In this document: in pieces, positions 43,124 to 56,200 of the stretch
Layout of the letters: the number at the start of each line of letters is the position of its first letter
Position numbering within the stretch: the stretch's first letter is position 1
From: Paramarasmius palmivorus
Lineage: Eukaryota > Basidiomycota > Agaricomycetes > Agaricales > Marasmiaceae
Direction of reading: 5' to 3'
Length of the DNA stretch: 64,000 nt
Assembly (NCBI GenBank): GCA_037176845.1
Contig: JAYKXP010000169.1
Span: forward strand, 1 to 64,000
The notes under the pieces: generated by a model
Database searches by the model: none
The model's input: the letters and a program-made list of their open reading frames with translations, nothing else
Told to the model about the DNA's origin: nothing
Program-made: the position numbers and the translations under genes

Positions 43124-43916
43124 GTGCATGGGATAGAGAAAGGACATTGTTCCACTCTGGCGGTTAATCAGGATTGAGACGATTAGCAGTTACACGTATC
43201 AAGAAACACACAGCCATTGTGTCCTGCTCTTTCTCCTTTCTCCTTTCATACACATGTGGAGCATAGTGTCAATCTTTCTTTCTCTCTCCCCTATCATCTC
43301 AATCTGAGTCTAAGCCTCTCTCAACATTCCCTAGCAACTATAAGAGTTAAATCAAGCCATACATCTACATTTTACTTTTACAGAAATTATTGCACCCTCG
43401 TTGGACTGAACATTGGTGCTTACTGTCCTCTCATACTCCTACCAACATCCCCGACCTTATTCCCACATTCCTTTACCTTAGCAATACTCACTTCTTCAAC
43501 AGTGGTGGCCAATGTGGAGAACTAGGTTTTCTGAGGGAAACTAACAAGCTAAGTTACCTGAATACTCCTGCTTTCATTACCATACTGTTGGCTCATTTTT
43601 TAGCCCCTGTTCTGAGCCTGGGAATCTTGATCAACACTGTTGACCACAAGTGCCCACGCTAACATCACACATCAATCTTATGCCACATTGTCACTTTCTT
43701 CACAACCTCCATCATTTCCTTATCCCTTGAGCTACAGGTTCTATACTGTAGTTCTTTACCACCTCTACTAGTTCTATACTGCAGATACTGGTTCTATACT
43801 GCTAGTAGTACCCTTGTTTTCTCATTTCCGCAGACTCTATCAAAGAAGTTAGCATATCCAAGTCAAGTGCTTTTGAATTATTCCTTGAACATTTACTAGC
43901 TTATAATCATTCCAGA
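43124..43916. other. Leader of the gypsy remnant; no gene
   Basis: It holds pyrimidine-rich runs (TTTCTCC, CTTTCTTTC) and a repeated GTTCTATACTG motif at about 43739, 43766 and 43793. It may contain the 5' LTR or leader of the following gypsy element, but I could not define LTR borders. Confidence 0.35.
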
Positions 43917-46900
43917 ATGTCAGTTCCGCCTCCTGCAACCAACATTAATATTTTCGCCAAGCCTATGCCCATTGAAGGGACATCTAATGCTCCTCAGTTT
44001 AACAGTCAATTCCCCACTGATTTTTGTGTAAGATACAGTCTCATGGACGTGCTGCTCACATCACAGACAACAATGCTTTGGTTGACTACATCTATCTCTA
44101 CTCTTCCAACAGAGTTAAAGAGATCATTCAATACATGCCTGAGTTTGACCTCAATACCACCAACAGAACATGGGACGCAGCTAAGAAAAAGCTCCTTCAG
44201 CTGTTTGGTTCCACTGATGTTGATCCTCAGGTTACTACTAAGGCATTGATGCAGTTCATCAAGAAGCATTCTGCTGAGTGTGTCTTTTCTACTAAATCTG
44301 ATGTTGAAAACTATTTCCTACAGTTTTAAATGATTCTAGCTCCTTTCTTGAAAAGTCAAGACATCACTGAGAAGTTTGCACAGATTCTCTTTGTCAAGGG
44401 TATTCCCAAATCACTTCAAGAATGGTTCCTTAACAAAATCCTAGAACCCAATTGCACCACTGATAATCCACCAACTATTGATGCCACTTACGCCATCCTC
44501 ATGGACCGATACAATCGCAAAGGATTATTCTATGAACCAGACACCAAAGATACTTTCTCATCTGATGTCAGCTTTGACAGTACCAGTAACCAAGTACCCA
44601 CTTCAGCACCCACAACAGCTACATCTTCAACTCAAACCAATCCAAACTGTACTCAGCACAATATACAGCAAACTACCGATGTTGACAAGCTCACAAAGGC
44701 CATGGAGGATCTCAAGTTAAACAAGATTTGTGCTTTAGAGGCTCAAGTACAAGAACTCATAGCTGCTATGGGATCCACAGCTTCTCCTAATAGGTCCCTT
44801 CCTTCTCAAAGTCTAGGCACTACTAACAATTGTCCTAGGTGTTGTATTGTATGTAGCAAGTCTGAGGGAGTAGATTTAGACCATCCCCTTCATCCATTCT
44901 GATGCCCAGAGACAGCTTGGTTGTTTGAGAGCGGTGATATTGTATCAGTTCATTGATGTTCCACTCACAACCTGCTTTGCGTTCAGGGAAGGATACTTCC
45001 AATCGATTCAATCCAGCTAAACAACCTAGTACCATAGACTCTACTGAAACCAAAGACAAGAAGAAGGTATAATGGAAAAATCCCATTTCTACAAGTCAAA
45101 CCCCAGCTTCATTGTCCAATCCACCAGTCTCCATGCCTCCACTGACTGCTCCATCACCTCAACCAGCTGCTAAAGTTGACATTCCACCACCTACCAATCC
45201 GATTAATTGAGAGGATGGATGGAAGAAGTTGTTACCTTCCAAGAACAAGAACAATGATGGTGATATCAACATGAAGGATGATACAAAGTGAAAGCCCAAT
45301 GCACCTCAGTATAGGTTGACATCAGATTATCGAATCTTGATGTTACAGTCAAATTACAGGACCTTGTTGGTAATAGTCCAGCCTTGCAGAAGATCTGGGC
45401 TGACTTGTTTTGTACTCGACAAGAATATGCCAATAAGAAAGCTGAGTATTCTGATGTTGTCATGGTGAATGCTGATGGCTCTATTGTAGAATCTGAAGAT
45501 ATGATTACTGATTATGAGGAGCCCTTGACAATTACATCCTGTTTGTCAGTGAACAGTGACTTTTTTATGGATGACATTCAGCATTTCCTAGTCTCGTATG
45601 TGGCTAAAGCTGTTGTTATTCCATCACAGAAGTTCATGGCCATGACTTGCAGGTATGTGAATGTCAAGGTTAACGGCAAGAACTTCAGGATCTTGGCTGA
45701 TTCAGGCTCAGAGCTTAGTGTTGGTGAAGTAGGATTCCCAGATCGATCAGAATGTGCTGTAGATCTTGAAGGAGTCCATTGGTCTCTCAAAGGTGTTCAC
45801 AGTCATCCTGAACGTCTCCATGGTTTTTGTCTAGATGTTCTGATTGAGATCAGAGGGTATGAATTCCAGCTCATGTCTTTATTGCTAACTATTCCTTGGG
45901 GGACATTGATATGATTCTAGGTCAACCATTCTTTCAGTAGTATGCTGCTCGCTTTGAGTATTATCGTTCTGGAAAGGTTTCTCTCTATCTTTGGCAAAAT
46001 GGCGACTGCAAATTCAATCCAACTGTTAGCATTATAATTGCTGATCCTGGAAACCCTCACAATACTTCAAAGATTTGCCCTTCACTTTCATACTCAGCTA
46101 CTGTAGAAGAAATTGTTGATGAGGAAAACTTGACTCCAGGTTTTCAAGGCTGAAGCACCAACATAATCAAGTCTTCCAATGTGCTTCAGCTATGCTTGGA
46201 AGATTGTTTGAGGCTCTTATGGGCAACACTGAGTTTTCCAATTTTGATTCCCTCCTATCTGTTAATAGCTTATATTTATTCAATGAAAACTGATCCTACC
46301 TCTATTCCTTCACATTCACCATGGATTGAACGTTTTCATAATGCTAATTATTTCTCTTTTGCAGATACTCCAAAGAAGCCTTTGAAAGAACTTACACCAA
46401 GTGGCCTTCTTAAAGGATGCAAATACAAGCCTGTGGATCGCAAAGTATGACCAGTACCAATGTATATGCCAGATCCAGTTGCCCAACAATTCAAACCTGT
46501 CCCAACCACCATTCCTACATCTCTTCCTATTCATTCTCCACCCTATTGTTCTGTTCCTTATGGATCCCACATTACTCTTGATTGTTTCAAAGATATGCTC
46601 GCCAAGATTGAACCTGGAATCATTGACTTGCTTGCTGATGTTATTTGAGCAAGAGAGATGGCCTTTGCATTCAACTACAAAGAGAAAGGAACCTTCAAGC
46701 CCAAAATCTTTCCTGACTACAAGATTCCAGTGATCAAACACATTCCATGGAGTGATCCACCCATACAAATTCCTCTTCCTTTATTACCTTCAGTCATTGA
46801 CCTTATCCGTGAGCAAGAATGAGATGGATGTTTTGAACCAACAACATTAAGTTATTGTTCATCCTTATTTGTAAAAATGGGGTGTGTATCATTATTGACC

Positions 46901-47900
46901 TTTAAAAGCTGAATACAGTCACCATTAGGGATGCTTCTTTACCACCGAACATCAATGAGTTTGCAGAGAAATTCAATGGTTATGCCATGTATGGGTTACT
47001 TGACCTCTTTTCTGGATTTGATGCCCATGTTGTCGACAAGTTGTCACGTCCTCTTCAAGCTTTTCACACTCCTGCCCACAGCAGCAAACTACACTTGTAC
47101 AAGGTTATACAAACTCTGTCCAAGAATTCCAATGGTGTGTATGCCATTCTTTAGACCAAGTTAACAACATTGCAGACAATTTTATCAACAATTGTGGACT
47201 CTGTGGACCTTCAACCCAGTATAACAACACACCTATTCCATATAATCCTTCCATTTGATGATTCATATGGGAGTACATCATCAATCTCAACAGAGTGTTA
47301 GGTGCTATGATCTGTGCTGGGATTACTGCATCTGGCACTAAGGCTATACTAGCCACCATTCGACTTCAAATTGTTGGATCTGTTGTTTCATTGGAAGGCT
47401 GGATCATCAAGCCAAATATTGTGCGCAAGGTGATAGATTGGCCAATTCCTGTGTCTGTCACCAAAATTCGTGGGTTTTTAGGCACTGCTGAAGTTGGACG
47501 TTGATGGATTAAAGGGTTTTCACTCATCACTAAGCCTCTCACCATTATGCTCAAGATTACTGATGAGCCCTTTGAATTGACTACAGAAGCAATAGATGCT
47601 TTCAAAACTTTGAAACATCACATTACTTGAGCACCAGTTCTCATCAAGATCAACTATGAAGACACCCTTAAGATATCCTTACCTCCTAGACTTTTGGATG
47701 AAGGACTCATTGTAGTTGGTGTCGATTTATCATGGAAAGGTGCTGGATGGGCTGTTTACCAGATAAGAGAATGTCTCAAGTGTCCAGCTATTTATGGATT
47801 CTGCACATTCAATGAACGCAAACAGAATTATGGGCAACTAAAGTTCATTACTACACTTCTATCAACAAAGCCAGAAGCCTGGTGGCACCAGGATTGAGAC
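43917..47900 (+). pseudogene. Ty3/gypsy Gag-Pol remnant with many stops and frameshifts
   Basis: Gag occupies 43917-44902 (starting MSVPPPATNINIF, with FDLNTTNRTWDAAKKKLLQLFGS), with a frameshift near 44025 and a stop at 44327. The protease lies at 45384-45960 with ILADSGSELSV (DSG), then GDIDMILGQPFF in a shifted frame. RT covers about 46640-47230: VTIRDASLPPNINEFAEKFNGYAMYGLLDLFSGFD read in pieces. RNase H-like and connection parts cover 47295-47900 (MICAGITASGTKAILATIR, IRGFLGTAEVGR, VVGVDLSWKGAGWAVYQI). The element is truncated there: the end of RNase H and the whole integrase are absent. CpG is nearly absent and stops are mainly TGA/TAG/TAA in place of CGA, TGG and CAA. The 2.6-kb TIR element begins 150 bases later. 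Confidence 0.8.
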
Positions 47901-48050
47901 AGATGTTGCTACCACATCTGAAACTGCACTTACACTGCCACAAGCTGAGACTGTAAGCTTACAGAGCCTGCTCACCTCCAAGAGCTGAGCCAGCGGTGCT
48001 CATTCCAGAAGCCAGGTGGACAGTTAGTTGATTTTATCTTTATTATATTC

Positions 48051-48118
48051 CAGCTATTGGAATTGTCGTAGGCACTCTGAAAAAAAAGTTTTGATGAGTC
48101 AGCGATCCGCAGCTCTGC
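48051..48118 (+). repeat. Left terminal inverted repeat
   Basis: It starts CAGCTATTGG and ends CGCAGCTCTGC. It differs from the right copy at four positions, three of them G/A. Confidence 0.75.
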
Positions 48119-48194
48119 AGCCCGACAATATCAACCATGCCAGCTGGCATCATCTCAGTGTCGTCCCATCACTCTCTGCACAACCAGCTTCGAA

Positions 48195-48802
48195 ATGGGT
48201 AACTACTGTTATGTCCACCCTGAAAAGAAGAAAACCTATGTCACCCAATACTATCAAGGTCTCAAACCACGGACAATTTGCACTACCAGTGGATACAGTC
48301 TACGAGCTTTTTACCGGCTCCAAAAGTTATATGAAACAACTGGCCAGGTTACAAAGCGCCCTCTGGTTCCTGGAGCACCTAGAGTATTGACGTCGTTGCA
48401 GCTAGATGTGAGTACCCTTTACAAGCCTTTCAGTTTTTACTCATTCTTCTGTCTTCTAGTACCTAGAAGGCCTTATTGAACGAACTCCCGACATCTACCT
48501 CTCTGAGATGCAAGATGCTCTGTGGAACGTATTTGAGGTTGATGTTGATGTCAAGACCATCTCAAACTCCTTGCGTCGACGGGGCTTCACACAAAAAAAG
48601 GTACAGTTCATCTTCTTTATCATAGGTCTGCTTCACTCACATCAGTTACCTAGATTGCACGGTCTGCCCTTGAATGAAGTGAGGAGCTACGGAACAATTT
48701 CCAGGCTCGCAGGATGCTGTATATTCTACCATGACCCCTGAGAACATTGCTGGCTGGTACCGAGACTCTGGATATTTACCACATATCGTTGATGATGTAT
48801 AA
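48195..48802 (+). pseudogene. Tc1-type helix-turn-helix protein without DDE domain
   Basis: Exons are 48195-48407, 48460-48600 and 48654-48802, with introns of 52 and 53 nt. The product has a tandem HTH architecture as in the N-terminus of Tc1/IS630-type transposases: TYVTQYYQGLKPRTICTTSGYSL..., linker PGAPRVLTS, then YLEGLIERTPDIYLSEMQDAL and TISNSLRRRGFTQKK. Exon 3 has an in-frame TGA (48675-48677) where relatives have Arg (ALER-SEELR), consistent with CGA to TGA. A 2-base insertion in TATATT near 48720 follows. Homologues go on into a catalytic domain, but here the frame ends after ENIAGWYRDSGYLPHIVDDV and no D,D,E part exists. It would bind DNA but could not catalyse transposition, even if repaired. 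Confidence 0.7.
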
Positions 48803-48890
48803 TGTACTGTATTGTAGTTCAAGATATTACGAGTGCGACGTCCGTGTTAGACAAGTAGTTGGAGGTGCAATGACGTGTCATCTCTAGACC

Positions 48891-50516
48891 CTAATTCACC
48901 CGAGAGTCTGTGAGCGGCTCACGCCGTTGACGTTTGACTCTGGCCCTTTTCTCTTCCTTTCTCTCATGTTGTACACCAAGCTCATGCAGCAATGGACGTA
49001 CTGCACCAGCTACCATCCCAATCTTTTCCTGGAAGAAGCTTTCGTCGAAGTCTTGAAAACAAAACCCATAGAAGAGGCCTTCATTTACGAGGCTTTCACG
49101 GTACTGCGGATAGTTGAAAAGCGGGAATTTGGCATGGACAGTGGTAAGCACTTTGTCAATTGTCATTGAATTGTACTTCAGTGCGACTTGGTTTTCTTCT
49201 TCAATATTTGTAATCTCTTCTACATCTGGACTTGGACTATGTTTTTGTTTGGTCTCTGAAGGCTGATTCTTTGTGCCAGGGTTGCGTATTTCTTCAATGA
49301 ATGCAGAGTCAAGGTGAAAATGGACATCGGTTCTGTTACGACGGTTGCGTGGGTGGTTCAGGCTAGACTGAGAAGTGTCCGTAACCTCGTCAAAGTTGAG
49401 TGCATTAGGTGGACTGGTGAATTCACAGTCAGCCTTGCCATCATGCTAGTACATGGAAAATAGATGAGTAAAATATCTGCCTTGTAAATAGCGTCATGAC
49501 TTACAACAAGCCTAGCCCACAGACCAATTGTGTACAAGTCTAACGGCTTGTGCTTGCCATTCCGTTGAACATAACAGTAGCGAGCACCGGGTTCATTGAT
49601 TCCACCATTGCTACATTCATGGCAGTATAGTTTCATCTTTGCAATTCCGAACTCTTTGTCGCAGCCAGTATCTGTTGCTGTTGGGGGCTTTTGGGACTTT
49701 CGTGATCGTTCATCTTCAGTGTCAACCTCAGGGACCTATTATATGATTTGTAAGAGTATAGAATGTTGCAAAATAATTGACTTACGTTGTTTATCACTTC
49801 AAGAAAGACAGGCTTGGTATGCCTTTTACTCCTCAGCATCGGAAGACATTCTTTCAATGCTTCTTGTGCATGAGCAGTAGTCTCTAGTGGATGGAATTCC
49901 ACCCTCTTCCCCTCATCATAATGCTTCCACACTGGGCAAAACTCCTCGCCGTCATCAACTTCAAGCATCTCTTTGATCTTCGCAAGAAAGTTTGCTGGTA
50001 CCTCGGGCTGAGGCTCATCTTCATCACGGTCATTGTTGGGAACGGAAAAGACAATATGTTCTGTGTTTTTCTTCAAGTATTTGTCACCTTTTTTGGCAGG
50101 AATGGATGCTTTGATGGTTAGACGATGCTCCTCAGCTTGTGTACGCCCAACAGCACTTGTTGTAGGTGCCTGGGAGCCAGATGTTTGCATAGCATGACCG
50201 ACTATTTTACACGTTAGTAGGTATATCAACATGTGGTGTATCTTCTCTTACCTTGACTTCCTACGGTATGATTTGATTGTGCTCCAGTTGGAAATGCTCG
50301 AGCCAACTGTTCCCATGTCTCAAACCTTGGAACAAAACCCTCTCTCCCTGGACCATGGTACATATGCTCAAACAACCCATTATTAAGGCCTCTCTGTAGG
50401 TGTGCGACGGCTATGTTTTGACCTTGCAAAGATGGACTGCCTTCACCAGTAGCAAGATAGTTTGCTGCACCACGCTGACGGGGAGGCTGGCGCTGTGAGT
50501 TGTGATGAGGATTCAT
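48891..50516 (-). CDS. Unknown 488-aa protein of the TIR element (Cys motif, basic tail)
   Basis: Exons on the minus strand are 50516-50252, 50201-49786, 49735-49505 and 49445-48891. The introns of 50, 50 and 59 nt are GT-AG, and every join keeps the frame to TAG. No stop or frameshift was found. The order is: an N-terminal Gln/Arg-rich tail; a segment with GLNNGLFEHMYHG and FETWEQLARAFP; a basic/acidic linker; a segment FCPVWKHYDEGKRVEFHPLE (about 180-200). Then comes a Cys cluster KLYCHECSNGG...ARYC (C265, C268, C281) leading to LDLYTIGLWARLV. A C-terminal helical part (about 400-465) ends in an NLS-like KRARVKRQRRE (470-479). I do not recognise the family and see no confident catalytic triad. 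It could be an accessory protein, a new transposase, or captured cargo. Confidence 0.7.
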
Positions 50517-50616
50517 GTTGAGTAGCGGGAGAATAGACAGTACAATTCTACAGGTAACACACAATGTATACTAGTGGATCCAAACCATTTTACGGTAACG
50601 AAAGTCATGAGTCATG

Positions 50617-50684
50617 GCAGAGCTGCGGAGCGCTGACTCATCAAAACTTTTTTTTCAGAGTGTCTATGATAATTCCAATAGCTG
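50617..50684 (-). repeat. Right terminal inverted repeat
   Basis: It is the complement of the left end with four mismatches. Outside it follows TCATTTTAATTTG, with no gene. Confidence 0.75.
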
Positions 50685-50989
50685 TCATTTTAATTTGTTT
50701 CCTTTCCATTCTGCTTGTACAGTATTTTATTTTACACTGGATGATCAGTAAATATGTCTAGATATATGTTTGACATTTAGGTACCAAGATGATTGCTATT
50801 TAAAGGTGTGCGCAAAAATGTATAGGGTCAAACCCTCTTTCTCTCTCTCCCCCATCATTAGCTGATGTATGAAGGAGTGCCACTAGAGGGAGACTCTGCA
50901 TGTTGGAGATAGTGTCAGGGGACAAGGAGGTTGTACTGCTGTAAAAATCTAATCTATAGTGTGATTGCCCAACTTTGACTGAATGGCCA

Positions 50990-53220
50990 AAGGATTCATG
51001 AGCCTACTGTATGTCAAGATCTTTGTCATCAGAATTGGAAAACATGGATTTTGTAAATTTAATGAGAAGACAGGACATGAGTTGACAAAAGTCTCTTAGT
51101 TTGAGCTTGATGCCTAGGAAACGTGAATTGTAGCTCCCCAGCACTTTGGAAAAATCTTCAGCAGTCATAGTTTGTCCCAAAGTGACAAATATATCTGTAA
51201 GGTAGTGGTCAGACCCTTCTGCCAAGAAGCCTGTGTATCCCCAAATGTGATAGGCAGCATAATAGCACTGGGTGATCACCAAGATCAACAGCTGACTGAC
51301 AGCAATAGCAGGTGTACACATGCCATTTTTTTCCAGCACCAGTCATTGATTGGGTTTTGATGTACTGGTTGATTATGGTGAGGAATTCATTGATGAAAAT
51401 GAGGTTACAAGGGTGATAATTTGTATTGGTGTACTGGATGCCCTCTATCTCTGTTCCCTGTGCTCTCCCACCAATTGTGGAAGTCATGAGGTAATATAAC
51501 TGCTCCAAAATTTTGTTGAGTAGATTGATCCACTCAAACACAGCACCTAGGGTTATTTATGAGTGTGAGTACCATTGTTTGAAGTACAGTACTCACCAGT
51601 GTCAACTTCCCATTTACAACAGTAAATAACACCTGATTGTTTGAGAGGTGTTTGAGTAGTTGACTACATTTTTGCTTGAGGTTGTTCATGGGCTTGTTGA
51701 TAAAAGAGAAGCTGGGGAGTTTGTTACCAGAATCATCTCAGAACCAATGTCTCCTTGATTCAGGGTTTGGATCCATGGCAATGTCAATGTCGTGAAGTAG
51801 GTCTTGAAATTGACAACCACAGAAGAGTTACTGAATTTGGTCTAAAAGATTGTTGATGCTGAGTTGCACCCCATCAACGAAATCTTTGACAGTAATGGGA
51901 ACTCATCAATGGAAATGACATTATGGGTAGGATCACAGATGAAGCAAGCAATTCCCTTGCTGCTTGTAGGCAAGAGTGGAGAAGTATTTCATCCATTGAC
52001 AGATAGTAGTAAATACAATGGTCTCAGTGTCTGAAATATATGGCTTGACTTGCTCCTGGTACACCCTAAGAATGGTTTAGTAAGAGCTTTTGAGGAATGG
52101 ATCAGAAGCTTCATGTCTGGGCAAATCCTTAATATTGGGGTGAGTCCTTCAATTGGATAACCTGCCATGCAGCAGTTGCTCTGAACACCCACTGAGCTTT
52201 AGTGATCAATGGTGTGATGGTGTTTGCACAGGCAAATTGTCCTTCAGGGAGAATATTAGTGGCTATGAGGAATCGGGTGAGTGGACACATGGTTTCATCC
52301 CTTTGGTATCCAACAGTTGGGTTTGACAGGAATGACCAGATAGTATCATGCAGACATTGTTTCAATTGGCTTGAGTCACTGTTGGGTGCTGCACATATGA
52401 GTAGAGGAGAATGAGTTGCTGTACCGTGTGTGGGTGGATGGTGATAGAGAAATGCTCAATAGTGACTGTTCTGCAATAAAACAGAAATGAAAGCATCTGG
52501 GCTATGCAGTCTGGGTGCAACACATTTCAATGCCAGAATGATTGCAACTCCTGGGATTTCTTTAATGGGTCCTTGTGTGATGGAGATTGGTTCGTCACCA
52601 CTGAGGTTATAGATGTCATGCATGATTGTATTGATATCTGGTAGGTGAACATCTTTTCACTGTCTGGAAGCCTGGTGGAAATGGTTGTTATTCTGATGTG
52701 AGTGGATGTGTATGAAGGAAACAAAGCACATTCCATGCAGATTGTAAGATGCCATGTGGGATCTGCTAGTATATTGTACACAGATAAAAAAGCTACAGAT
52801 CTCTCGCATGCTTCACTGGTCATCACATGTTGATTAACATTGTTTGGTGGAAGAGAATTGATTGAGTTTGTTTCTTCTCCCATGTCAGGTCCTCATCCCA
52901 GATATCTAGCTGGTGTGTTGTTGGCACTTTGCTTCACAAAGATACTCGCGCGTGCACAGTATAGTTCAGTGGGAATAATATTGTTTCAGCAACAGATGAG
53001 ATCTGCTGTGAAGTGGGTCCTGACCAGTTGTTGGATATACTGATGTCAGGCATGTTGATGTTGATGTCAGCAGATATCAGTGGTGGTATTATGTCTGAAT
53101 GTTGATCCATTTCTGAATCAGGATCTTGTGCATTGTTTGTATAGGGGTTTATATCACCATACTTGGAAATAGGGTCTTTGGCAGGAGGGTGTGGAATGAT
53201 CTTTAAGATGTTTTCCACTT
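50990..53220 (-). pseudogene. DUF3505 (OrsD)/telomere-linked-helicase-like gene, decayed
   Basis: Minus-strand blocks in order are as follows. At 52883-52527 a Cys/His segment reads WHLTICMECALFPSYTSTHIR. At 52365-52129 there is PTVGYQRDETMCPLTRFLIATNILPEG. At 51541-51000 the C-terminal block is MTSTIGGRAQGTEIEGIQYTN, LIFINEFLTIINQYIKTQSMTG and GYTGFLAEGSDHYLTDIFV. This order fits the zinc-finger-like DUF3505 segment followed by the RGTEL-type segment of fungal OrsD/TLH-like proteins. Relatives continue into a RecQ-like helicase domain, which is missing here. Many TGA/TAG stops occur and CpG is almost absent. The assignment rests on remembered motif order and is moderate. Confidence 0.5.
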
Positions 53221-56200
53221 TCTTCCAGTTGTAGTGTGTGTGAAGAGGTGTGTTGCAGGGACAGTTGACTTTTCCATTGTCACCATGTACAATTGGGGTA
53301 TCAAAGCCTGAAGGTAATGAGAAAGTGTTGCAGAAAGGAAGGAATGTGCCATACCCAGTAGCTTATAGCTTGTGGAGTGGTAAACATTGTTGTGGGTGAC
53401 TTGCTTGGTATGGGAAGCTGGGTATGAGCAACATAGATGCTTGCATCGAAATTTGCTTTTGGATATTAGTTGCCTGGTAAGAAGTAGTCAAATGTGATAC
53501 ATATGGCATTGATGTTGCATAAATGAGCTGTGGGCAAAGAGAGGGTTAGAAATTGTTGTTTGTGTGGAGCATGACATGGCAGGCTCCATGATACAAATAG
53601 GGTAGGGTTTTAGTTGGCTGTTTAGATGGCTGAATGGGGTATGAATCACATTATATTGACATTCCATGCAATTCTACAGATTGATGAATATCTCATGGTT
53701 GACTACAAGAAAATTATGTTGTACTACAGGTACATGGGTGTTACTCAAGGGTGATAACACTACAAGAAGGTTGATGGTGCACAACAACAGAGAAGTTGAC
53801 ATGCAGGTGGGATTTGTAATTTAGCTTGGTTAATGGTGCTTCTTTTGTTTAGAGGGTGCACCTATGCTATTTTCAGGTTGTTTAATACCTCATTGGTGAG
53901 TACACTGTTGATTAAGCTGGTCTTTGGGGGTGGGACTATGCTCCAATTCGCTATGATGGAAGCTTGTTTCTTTGGGCATTAGACTGTGATGAATGACATC
54001 TGTATCAACTTGAGATTCCTGACTGTCCAACTGGGGGCAGTGCTGCACTACTGGCATTGAGATCTTAGAGGTACATGACAGGTCTTTATATTCATCAAGG
54101 TTGTTAGAGTAGGCAGGGGCACATTGGTCATTGATGTGTTAGTCAAGGGTTACTTGAGGTACAGATGTGATTATACTGAGAGGCAACCAATACTTTGAAA
54201 CTTTGCCCTAAGACACCAAGTGGACAAAGTTCCAGTGAGTGTCATTGATGGGTGAATCAGGTCCACATGCCATTGTTGGAGGCTCTGGGGGTGTTTGACC
54301 ACAAGAGGTTTTTTGTAGGACATGGTACCCAAAAAGTCCACAGTAACACTCATGTTTCTAGGAGTATGTGGTGAAATGTGAGTTTCAAAAAGGAGACAAG
54401 GAGTCACAGGTAGTGTAGAAGACATTATTGGATTGGGACTGAGTGAATTCCTTCATGTGCCATAATGTGATGAGATGAGAAGTGTGGAGGTTCTGGTGTA
54501 GCATTGTCTCCACCTCCTGATGGTGCAGAAAGAGTGTGATGCTGCATTCTGGGACCTCATCTGAAGCCTGGCGTAGAAGGGTCATAGGACTGACAAATAT
54601 CATTGATATCAGTGATTGATTACTTGTCCATTGGGTGTCATAACTTCTCAATTGCCACTACTGTCAAGGGGTTTTTGGAGTGTGATCATGCAGTTGTGGG
54701 CTATTCAAGCCACTAGGGCCTCACCTGCATACTTGGCCTGAACATATAGTGCAATGAGTTCAGGAGTGTGTGTGTGACACTGCAGGATGTGTTGAGCCAT
54801 AGGGTACTGCCCATCTTGATAATGTTGATGAGTGACAGGATATTGAGGATTCCTGTCATTGTATAGGGATGGGAGATTTGGTAGGAAGTAACACATTTGG
54901 AGGTGGTGTCCAGGTGGTTAGTGTCACAGATGATATTCTTGCAATACAAAAGAATCTTGGCAAGGGATACACAGGTACTGTATAGCAAGACTGAGTTGTA
55001 GTTCTCTTGATGATGCAAGGCATGGATGATGGACCAATAGCTTCAACAGATTGTTGCTGTTGTGATAAAGTAGTTGGTGTGGGTGAGCAAGGTTTTGAGT
55101 ACCACCTTGTAATATGGGGTGAGCGGTAGAAGTAATCTTCACACAAAAGTTAGATGGTTTACTGTGATGGAATCAACTTTTGTACTTACAATAAATTACC
55201 AGGGTTAAGCATGACATATGAGAGGACCCACCTGAACGTGTTTGTGCCATCATGTGCAAGATCTGTCATGTATGATCTGTGACTGGGAGTGCAGGTGTCT
55301 GTGGTATTGGTTGGTACCAAGATGTCTTAAGAATATGCAGGAGCTGTAGGTGTACTGAACAGATCAGTATAACCCAGATGTAGGTAATTGGAACCTGTTG
55401 TAAATGTGGCTAGTACTGAAATCTGACCAGGACCTTTCTTGTGTTGGTATCATTGACTGTCTGTGGATAGGCTGGTAAGGGAGATGCTGTTACTTGTGTA
55501 AGTGGGCAGCTATGAGGTTTGGTTCATTGACACAGAAGTTCTGGGTGGCAATTGCTGACAAGGTTTCCAGATCTATCAGGCAATGTATGGGCTCTCCATG
55601 GGCATTGGGTTGCTGATAATCTGAGAGGGGGACATGTTGAATGGATCATCAAAAGTTGGGTTATTTATGGACTAACCTCTAACATCAAGTTGTTGAGTTA
55701 TTGTGTTGGATAGCCAAGAGACAACAGCACTTTGGCAATTAGTCTTACATTGATTGGATATGTGAGAATGTGGAAGCTCTTTTCCCAGAAAATGTGATGC
55801 TTCAGGGATGTCACAGTAGACAAGTATTGGTGACATTGTATCCTGTGGATGCTGAGTCTGTATGTGGAGGGGTGGTGTGGATTTTGATGAGAGTTGAGAG
55901 TATTGTGGTCTGTGACTTTGTTGAAGAGTACAGTAACCTCTTGTTGAGTATTGTGGTAATGGACCAGAATCTACCCTGTGCCTTGGCAGGTAGTGTGATG
56001 GAGGTGTAAATGGTATACGGCATGGAGTGAAAGTACTTAATAGTGGAGATTAGTTTGGAGATAAGGATATTATAGGATTACTGACTAGATCATTGGTTTG
56101 CAGCTGAGTCTGTAAGGTCTTGCTGGGAGTTGTGCATCGTAGAAAATCTTCTGCCAGTGCTTGGCACAAAGGTTGGGTTTTGTTGAAGAAACACTGGTCA

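Larger units (their letters stand above)
48051..50684. mobile_element. Two-gene DNA element with 68-bp terminal inverted repeats
   Basis: The left end 48051-48118 and right end 50617-50684 are inverted repeats with 64 of 68 bases matching. Both start CAGCTATTGGAATT and contain GATGAGTCAGCG. CAG...CTG termini recall Tc1/mariner/pogo elements. No TA target duplication is visible; both flanks do show TC. Inside are two convergent genes only: an HTH transposase-like pseudogene (48195-48802 plus) and an intact 488-aa gene of unknown function (50516-48891 minus). The element sits between CpG-depleted remnants but keeps CpG itself, so it arrived later than its surroundings. Confidence 0.7.
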
